A stretch of DNA of 64,000 nucleotides from Adiantum capillus-veneris. Its lineage: Eukaryota > Streptophyta > Polypodiopsida > Polypodiales > Pteridaceae. The notes beneath the pieces are model-generated. The model ran no database searches. It was not told the origin of the DNA and worked only from the letters and a program-made list of their open reading frames with translations. The DNA lies in the NCBI GenBank assembly GCA_014529385.2, contig CM043944.1, forward strand, positions 175,483,740-175,547,739, written 5' to 3'. Shown one piece after another: positions 56,980 through 64,000 of this stretch (position 1 is the first letter of the stretch; the number at the start of each line of letters is the position of its first letter). The translations under genes and the position numbers were made by a program.

Positions 56980-57938
56980 TGTTGGACGGAGTGACTCACA
57001 TACCCATGAAGTGCATGCAAACACTACCTAGATCAACATAATGTCAATCAAGGACACAGATGACACGATAGGCACACGGAGGAAATCTCTTTAGCTTGTC
57101 AGGCCGAGACCATCCTACACATACAACACTCTAGAAGGCCAACTAAACCACAATCAAGAACCTCACTGCTCTCAACTACACCACCTAGCCACATACACAC
57201 ATACGAAAGGTAACCCACCTAATCATGCCAGATTTGTACGAAACTTAAGGAGCACCATCCCCTCACTAGGATACACCTGTCCCTAAGCTTCTACACTCAA
57301 CACCCTCACTCTAAACCCATCTTGCGGAAAACGCGTAGGATGACAAATTAGAATTTTGAAAGTGCCCGAGACTGAAATTTATGAGTACCTATGCGTAGCT
57401 TATGTTGCCACGATTCTATAGACTATTAGCACGTAGAAAACAGACATTGTTTGATACACTTACGGCCACAAATAGCTCGTAGATGCGTCGGCGTGTGTGC
57501 TTCGTCTCGCATGGAATGCTTGGTGTTGTCGCGTAGCTCTCCTCGAGCCTACAACAATGGTGCAGTCGGATCTCCAATGTGTTGAGCGAGCCGGGAGTAG
57601 TAAGAGGATAAAGCTCACGCTCACTCTCTTTCTCTCTCACAGAAACCAGACGGCAGCGCTAAAGTTTTGATTATGATAAAAAGTCCTCCTTACAAAATGA
57701 CCTAGGTACCTTATATACTAAGGCTACCTTAGGTTTAACCAAAAATGGGGTTGAAATGGTCAAATGGCTTTTTATTTACAATCTGGAAGTGCCATTGCAC
57801 CCCGGCGTCTGAAACTAGAATAACTACTCATTACGAATGACGTTTATAGCCATAATCCGCAGCATTTCATAACTCGCAAAAGATAAGACTTTGGTACGAA
57901 ACTTGAGTTATGTTGTGTTGTTGACCCGACGGTCAACA
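56980..57938 (-). repeat. 5' LTR (right) of the non-autonomous element
   Basis: 959 bp, partner of 46363-47317, with only scattered differences. Confidence 0.95.
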
Positions 57939-57996
57939 TAGTCACTGACTGTGGTGAACCCACTTGCTACAAAGAGTCCATTCAAATGGATGATAG
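57939..57996 (+). pseudogene. second copia element, continuation
   Basis: VTDCGEPTCYKESIQMDD continues the copia polyprotein at the segment between integrase and reverse transcriptase (compare DSGEPESYEEAMQHES in the first copia at 10550). Similarity stops soon after and no reverse transcriptase follows. Confidence 0.6.
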
Positions 57997-59213
57997 TATT
58001 GTTAGGAATTTTTTGGATAAGCATGAAGTCACTAAGTCATGCCAAAAAGCTTGCTTACTAGCCTTGAGTACATAGATGTACATAATGCTTTGAGTTTTCA
58101 AAGTGCTCTTGTAAAAATTATGTATAAAGGCTTGGTTTTGTTTAGTCATTTGCAAGAGTTTTGGGTTGGTCAAACTCTTAAAAGGTGGTTTTCAATGAGT
58201 ACTCTCAATCATGCTTGATAGCCAGTGAATCGGACTCATACATCATAAGTTACACGCATTGGAAGTGGACGGTTCCTTACTTAGAAAGTGGATGCGGATG
58301 CATGTAAAGAAAGGCAAGTGGGCTGATTTGATGGATTTAATTGGAAAAGGTGTGGCCAAGGATTTTTGGAAATAGCCGAAGTGATAAGATCCGAGCCGCT
58401 CGGAGTCACCCGCCACGCCTACGCCAAGATTGCTTGATGTGGGGGGCAAAACAAAAAATTCATTGGTTCAAGTGGGGAGGTGGGAGGATGGTGCCAAGTG
58501 GCAATGGAGTAATCCCACATGGGGGGGAGCAAGTGGAAATTGGAGGGTATAAGGGGGGGAGTGGGTACCCCATAAGGGTGTATCAAAGGAGCTAATGGAG
58601 CTTCCTTGCCTTGCTTGTGAGGGCTCGTGGGTGTTGGGGGAGAGAGGGGGTGCCATTTTCAGTCCACACTAGCTGCCCACATGCCTAGCCACATTTTTGG
58701 TCCACTGACATCCCCTTTCCCCACTTGCCTTGGTTAAAAAGTGGTCGACAACTCATTTTTTGCCCAAAAAAGGTCGAAAATGGACCAATTAAAAGGTGCC
58801 CAAAGGGGGAAATGATGTCGGCTAAGAAGAGAGAGAAAATCCCTTGGGATAAGAGCCAAAAAAATCCCCTTTTAATAGTTTCAATTCCTTACACACCTGC
58901 TTTCCTAACAAGGACTAGTTCTTTTGGAGCTTTTGAGAGATATCCCAACTTCGAAAGCTTGTAACTTTCTTGTCTGGTGTCGGAATCAAGCACATGGATA
59001 CTCTACAGAGGTCTACATGACACAAGATCATCTTTATGGTCTAGGTTTTCATCAATTTTAATCATGGTTTGGGTTGGGCTGTTTTCCACCCGGCTCTATA
59101 GGTGTTCGACATAGGTGTTTTCCACAGCTTTGTGGTGTTTCTTTCCGACGGTGTGGTGTGTGCAAGGCTATAGGGGTTCTCATTTCCTTCTTTTTTTCAT
59201 GCTAACATCGTTT
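57997..59213. other. unrecognised stretch; possible gypsy 5' LTR in its right part
   Basis: No gene. The right end GCTAACA (to 59207) shortly before a primer-like site suggests an LTR, but its start and partner were not found. Confidence 0.35.
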
Positions 59214-59231
59214 TGGTGCCCCCACTGAGGA
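59214..59231 (+). promoter_or_regulatory. putative primer binding site
   Basis: TGGTGCCCCCACTGAGGA lies six bases after a CTAACA LTR-like end and 290 bp before a gag start. It is complementary to a tRNA 3' end ending in CCA; the tRNA is not identified. Confidence 0.45.
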
Positions 59232-59523
59232 GCAAGTGCTCCTATGCTCCAATTCTTGTGAAATAGGTCTATTCTACATCAGGCAGTGAATGTAAAAGGG
59301 ATGTGGGTCCTTATGGACAACCGGATATGTATGTGCAAATTGTGGACAGCACTTGAGGTGGTTGTAAAATTGGATTGCAGCCTTTGGAGGGTTGTGAGGT
59401 TTTGTGAAGCCAAGCACTGGGGGCCGGGTTACCCAATGTGAGGTGGATTAGGTACTGGAGCTATCCATCGACATCCCTTGAGTTTTTGACGTCACATGTA
59501 AGTGTTTTTGTGGCAATCAAACA

Positions 59524-60354
59524 TGGCAGATGAGTTCCCACAATTTCATGGATTGCCTAATGAAAATGGACAGATTTTTATTGTTTACAGGATGAGGCAA
59601 AAGTTTGGTTACACAATTTTGAGGAGTTGATGCAGGTACAAAACCCAGGGGTGGTTCTGGACTACAATCATGTGAAGCAAGATTTCCTGGCACAATACCG
59701 ATCCATCGAAGTACCAGATGAAGTTTGGCATGAAATTCTAGAATACACTCAAAGGGCTAATCAAAGTGTTGATGATTTTTTCATTCAGTTCACCCGTTTA
59801 TGATAAATGGGACCGGGCTTTGGGAAACGAGATCCCTCCATCCATGTTAAAGAAGGACCATTTTGTGACAAATCTAAAACAAAGCTTGAAGTTCAAAGCT
59901 GAGCTGAAAAGGCCCACCACCTTCAAGGAGGCAGCCGCCATTGTTAGAGAGAAAGAATGGAAAGCTCAAAGGCTTAATGAATACGGGAAAGTGGTCCCTG
60001 AGCAAAATAATGGTAGCCAAAAGGAGGAGAATCAAGCAAAAGCTGGAGGCCAACCTGTTCAAATGTTGATAGTACTGAACAATTACAACAAAATATGAAA
60101 TACATGATGACCATGATGCAGGAATTACGACTTAGTGTTCTTGGTGGTGGATGTGGTTGTGGTTGTGGAAGTGGTAGAGAGATGGCTCAGGCATGTGAAG
60201 CTCATCCTAATGCTAACCAGGGTCGTGGGCAAGGTGGTTTTGATCCACAGAGGAGGTTCATTCCTACTTGTTATAATTGTGGTGAGCTTGGTCACATCAG
60301 CACTTATTGTCCAAAGCCAACAAGGATGGGAGGGGATATGTTTCCACTTCCTTA
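59524..60354 (+). pseudogene. gypsy gag remnant with zinc knuckle
   Basis: Start ATG 59524 (MADEFPQFHGLPNENGQ). After a shift the Retrotrans_gag core reads DEAKVWLHNFEELMQ, HVKQDFLAQYRSIEV, EILEYTQRANQSVDDFFIQF. A further shift gives KWDRALGNEIPPSM, TFKEAAAIVREKEWKAQRL, and finally a CCHC knuckle CYNCGELGHISTYC (60271 on) after a Gly/Gln-rich stretch. At least three frameshifts. No protease or RT follows before 60.4 kb. Confidence 0.8.
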
Positions 60355-60371
60355 GCATATTCCTAATAGAG

Positions 60372-60876
60372 CTAATGATTATGCATTAGATATACGGGGA
60401 GATCAAGGTTCTGGATAGGAAAATCAAGCCTCAACCTCTGGTGGGCATGTGGGTATTGTGCGGGTAGAAATGAAAGACGCAGATGTGTTACCGATGGGCA
60501 GAAGAGAGAGGGAAGGCTATGCAGCACTAGGGTCACTTCGTTACTTTTTCCTTGAAGTGTGGTGATGACTACTTTTCCATCATTCTTGATTGTGGTAGTT
60601 AGCTCATTGACTCTTTGGAAATCAACTCCTATCGGGCACAAAGGTAAAGAATCCATGTAGATCTACCTTTTCCAGGTGATTGATGATGCCCTCTTTGCTT
60701 GTATATTCAATGACTTCTCTTGGAATTATCGGCACATCCATTGTATTGCCTTGTGGATCTTGGAAGGTCCCTTGGTATAGTTTTATGCCCTCCCGGTCTA
60801 GAGTTTCTTCGTCCATCCATGCTTTGGTCGGCTTCAATGTTTCATTGGGGAATTGTGAATGGCTCCATCGTTGCAA
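60372..60876 (-). pseudogene. unrecognised two-frame ORF remnant
   Basis: From ATG 60876: KPTKAWMDEETLDREGIKLY, then VPIIPREVIEYTSKEGIINH; after a shift near 60650: VDFQRVNELTTTIKNDGKVV and TTLQGKSNEVTLVL. It has coding texture, but I recognise no family. It lies immediately downstream (minus strand) of the second palindrome array, in the position gag occupies in the element at 54.1 kb, and may be the first ORF of a related element. Confidence 0.4.
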
Positions 60877-61100
60877 TGATGTCTTTCAAGGAAAGCCTTT
60901 TCTTCTTTATTAGTGATTTACTAGCTTCCATTGATCTTGCGCGCACACTAAGTCCAAAAGATAGTGTCTTTTACTACATCTGGTAATTGTTCAGCTTATA
61001 GCTATCCAAATGATTTCAAAATTGAATCACAAGCTAATTAGGGCCTAAGGATGCTATGAAAGTTGACAAAAGTGCATTTGGATGCTCATTTTATGCTATG
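60877..61100. other. spacer before second palindrome array
   Basis: No feature recognised. Confidence 0.5.
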
Positions 61101-62410
61101 AGACATCATACACATATGATGTCTATGTGCTCTAATTGAGGTGAGATTTAACATATGCATAGCTCATAGCATGTATGTACATAACACATATATGCTTGGA
61201 ATGAGATTTGAGCATGTCATCAACAAGATTTTGGCTTAAAAGATCTTTTCATAATCTAAAATGGTAAAATGGCTATATTTGGGGTATATGAGGTTCAAAT
61301 GACTTGAAGCTTGTGGCATGGACTCATGAGCATGTATGTACATCACACATATATGCGTGGAGTGAGATTTGAGCATGTAGTGAGCAAGATTTTGGCTTAT
61401 AATCTCTTTTCCGACTCTGAAATGGTAAAAATGGCTATATTTTGGGTATATGAGGTTCAAATGGACTCATGAGCATATGGTAAGAGCATTGGATAGGTCA
61501 AAAGCACCTCACATTGCCAATTTCACACTTGGGACATCGTACGTGTATGATGTCTTGTGCGTAAATGACTTTAAACTCATATGATAGGATGTCCACAACA
61601 TGTGTATAGTGTCTATAGCATCAAAGTTGAATTTGAGCTTGTAATTGGATATCAAAAGCCAAAAATGGGATTTTTACACTTAGATCTCCGTCATATGGGT
61701 GAAAATAGGTCAATCGATATCCAAATATGATGAAAATTTGTTGGCAAACTAGTAAAGATGTGATAAAGGTGCTGGGGTTGTCAAAAATATTGCAGCATGT
61801 CAAATTAAGGGGTCAAGACATCGTACGTGTATGATGTATAGGTTGGCTTTTTTGGCTCAGGCTTGATGTATAGCTTGCTCATGATGTGTGCATTAGTCTG
61901 AAGTGTTCAGATTTGAATTTGGAGAAGTGCTCATGTGTCCAAGGCCATAAATGGTATTCTTTGCACTTGAATTTGAAAATATAAGATGTATAATGACCAA
62001 AACTTGGCCATCCGTGCCCAAACTTGGTGCAGACACTATATGTGACATGACATTGAATTCCGGATAACAAAAATGCTGACAAAGTTACTATTTAGCACGT
62101 CTAGACATTATATGTGTATGATTTCTATTCTTGGAAAATTGAAATGTGAGCATGGGGTAGGATGTATATGCTATGTGCATGCCTTGTGTCAAGTTTCCCT
62201 GAGTTTGGAGCATTATTTCTATGGATAAAACCATATTTTGCTTGAGAACTCCAACTTAGCAGTTTTTGACCAAATGGTGGCTTTAGGTGGTCCAATTTGC
62301 ATGCGACTTGGTATGTGAGCTGTAATGAACATAGTGACGAGGCTAGTGTGAAAAATTTACCACTTGCATGTGTAAAAAGTCCCATTAGACATCATACGTG
62401 TATGATGTGT
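61101..62410. repeat. second, diverged palindrome array (5 copies)
   Basis: AGACATCATACACATATGAT-type palindromes at 61101-61124, 61533-61554, 61816-61838, 62103-62126 and 62387-62410. They share the half-site form AGACATC(A/G)TACG with the array at 54.6-56.4 kb. Four of the copies are 284-287 bp apart. The sequence between also contains direct repeats (GAGCATGT(C/A)(A/G)T, TGTACAT(A/C)ACACATATATGC). Confidence 0.8.
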
Positions 62411-64000
62411 GGGATGCAAAATTTAGGTTTCAATGCATTGGAAATATCTCTGCTAGTGTCCTAATCCCTTTCAACTCTTCTTTAACTTAAAAGTTCATTA
62501 GTTTAGCTTAAAAACTCCTTGTTTGGTATTTTGGACTTTGAAGTCGATATTCGCTCTTGGAGATGACTTTTCGTGATGATTTCACTTGAGCTTGATCACC
62601 TAAGCTTGTAGATGTTGTGGGGCACCTTTCCATGCCGTCAATGTAGCCTTCGGACTTACAGATGTCTTTTTTGATGATTTATCGCTCTGAAAATGTCTTT
62701 TAGTCGGGTGATGGCCCAGTGGAAAATTTTCTTGATGTTAAACCACACGTTTTGATTGTCAAAGGTATATCAATGCTGCTCATGAAGTTTGGTGGTGGCA
62801 AGCGAGACCCATTTGACTGTGAGAGCCAAATGATGCTTTTTGTGTCCGAAGTCGAGATGAATGTTTTGATCCACTTTTGGGAGATTGACAAAGGAGGAAT
62901 TTACATGGGCTTATAGACAACCTCAAGAGACACCTACCCGTGAAGTTTCCAGCCATTTTGGTGACCTGTCTTAGATTGCCTTCTATAGGGCCCGAGAATG
63001 ATAGGGTTTTTATTTATGACCCTAACTACTATAGGAGGGCATATGCATGCTCATTTATCTTAGGGTCAACCCCCTATCAAGTCTTGTAGCTATCGGGTTA
63101 GTTCACTCTCTATCCGCCAATGCCATATTGCCGCTTTTGTTAGTTTTTTGCGTTGAAGTTAGCATTGAGCATGAAGAGCACATGGTAATGAGCCTACCTC
63201 TCATATCCGGTGCCAACCAGAGTGTCGTGGTGGGCATCGCACAAAGACGTCGAAGATCTACGCACTCTAGGTCTCTCAAGCACTCTCTAAGTGTGAATAG
63301 TGAAAATGAGCTAGTAAGCAAGGTCAAGATTTCTTACATCGGGTGTCTCAAAACCACTTGCCACGAGATTTGACATGTGCTTCTATCTTGTTGAGAAATG
63401 CACTTTAGGCTAAAAAATTACCCAATTTGGACTCCGTTTGCCCAACTTTTGAAAAATTGTCATTTTCCCCAAAAGCTAATCGGATTGGACTTTTTGAAAC
63501 ATTCTCATAATTACACCCCGACGTCACCTGATGTTGCCCTTGACTTAATGATCACCCTTGTATTTTCCTTTTTGTTGTTACGTCACCATCTCACCTGCTT
63601 TTTCTATTTTTCTTTGCTTTTTCTTCAAAAAAATTGCAAAAATAAAAGGGAAATAGAAAATCAATTTCAAATAATACCAATAAATCAAAGTAAATAAAAA
63701 ACAATACGATAAGCCGCTATTGACATTTACTTGTGATATTGTTGGCTGGATTTCTCCGTTTGATCATATTTTGGCTTGAAAAACTGCTATTTTTACATAT
63801 ATACACATACACCTAAAGGCTCATTTTTGGCATTTTTCCTCATATACATGTAGAATCAAGTTAAATAAGGGCATGAGTACTTGGGTTAACCAATAAAATT
63901 CCACAATCAAACACAAAAACCCATATACATAGAAAACAATGCCCTTATTTTTGCACTCTTTTATGCTTGTTGTAGGACCGCATTGACAATGCTTCCCTTC
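62411..64000. other. no gene recognised
   Basis: AT-rich. Frames such as 62719-62916 and 63047-63373 on the plus strand have no recognisable motif and are not supported as genes. Confidence 0.5.

Larger units (their letters stand above)
46363..57938 (-). mobile_element. LTR retrotransposon, gag-protease only (non-autonomous, gypsy/Athila-like)
   Basis: LTRs of 955 and 959 bp (46363-47317 and 56980-57938) begin TGTTGG and end TCAACA. Flanks TAGTG (46358-46362) and TAGTC (57939-57943) are a 5-bp duplication with one change, and the copia frame resumes across it. On the minus strand the order is 5' LTR, tRNA-Asp-type primer site, a 2.8-kb leader with palindrome array, gag, protease, a W-P-K repeat ORF, 2 kb without ORF, purine tract, 3' LTR. 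No RT, RNase H or integrase motif was found, so mobility would depend on enzymes from another element. Confidence 0.9.

Noticed and set aside
54592-62410. CRISPR-like spaced repeats
   Set aside because: Palindromes recur with spacers, but the spacers are themselves homologous repeats of variable length, in a plant retroelement leader; not a CRISPR array.
63047-63373. 108-codon plus-strand ORF near the window end
   Set aside because: No motif, no homologous copy, and an overlapping antisense frame of similar length; not supportable as a gene.

Overview
The window looks like a repeat-dominated stretch of a land-plant nuclear genome. The evidence is plant-type LTR retrotransposons (Ty1/copia and Ty3/gypsy), a CACTA (En/Spm) transposon with TNP2-type and TNPA-like genes, a Helitron, fragments of a 4-coumarate:CoA ligase gene and of plant-type PPR repeats, short GT-AG introns, and many long (GA/CT)n tracts. 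A fern or other non-seed plant is possible, but the sequence alone does not settle it. I see no rRNA, tRNA or CRISPR and no convincing intact host gene. Almost every coding region is broken by stops or frameshifts.

Layout. 1-1030 is the 3' end of an LTR element. 1031-7360 is old repeat debris: long microsatellites, a LINE ORF1-like remnant on the minus strand (2700-3432), a 4CL pseudogene (5290-5975), a 239-bp tandem duplication and a foldback element. 7366-18919 is a full-length copia element (TSD ACCAA). Its pol is split by a CACTA element at 11703-17709 (TSD GAG). 18925-24100 holds a second ORF1-like remnant, a short LTR with a Met-tRNA primer site, and a mosaic of duplicated segments separated by (GA)n tracts with PPR-like fragments.

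24190-32501 is the most unusual block, with all genes on the plus strand. A triple 165-bp repeat precedes a decayed protein-kinase gene, which is interrupted by a hAT-like MITE. A Helitron Rep/helicase gene follows, then intron-containing exons ending in a GIY-YIG endonuclease domain. Kinase + RepHel + GIY-YIG may be one composite Helitron-type element; this is my leading candidate for something undescribed.

34944-43581 is a full-length gypsy element on the minus strand (TSD GACAC) with gag-pol and an additional roughly 546-codon ORF after the integrase. It lies just upstream of a second, decayed copia element (about 43587-46362, continuing at 57939). That copia is itself split by a third LTR element, 46363-57938, on the minus strand. 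This one has a tRNA-Asp-like primer site, gag and protease but no visible reverse transcriptase or integrase. Its leader carries about eleven copies of a 24-bp palindrome (54592-56436). 59214-60360 is a gypsy primer site plus gag remnant on the plus strand. 61101-62410 contains a second, diverged array of the same kind of palindrome at about 285-bp spacing. 62411-64000 shows no recognisable gene.

The open frames therefore do not form a host pathway. The window records successive nested insertions followed by decay, with many nonsense changes of the type expected from C-to-T (methylcytosine) loss.
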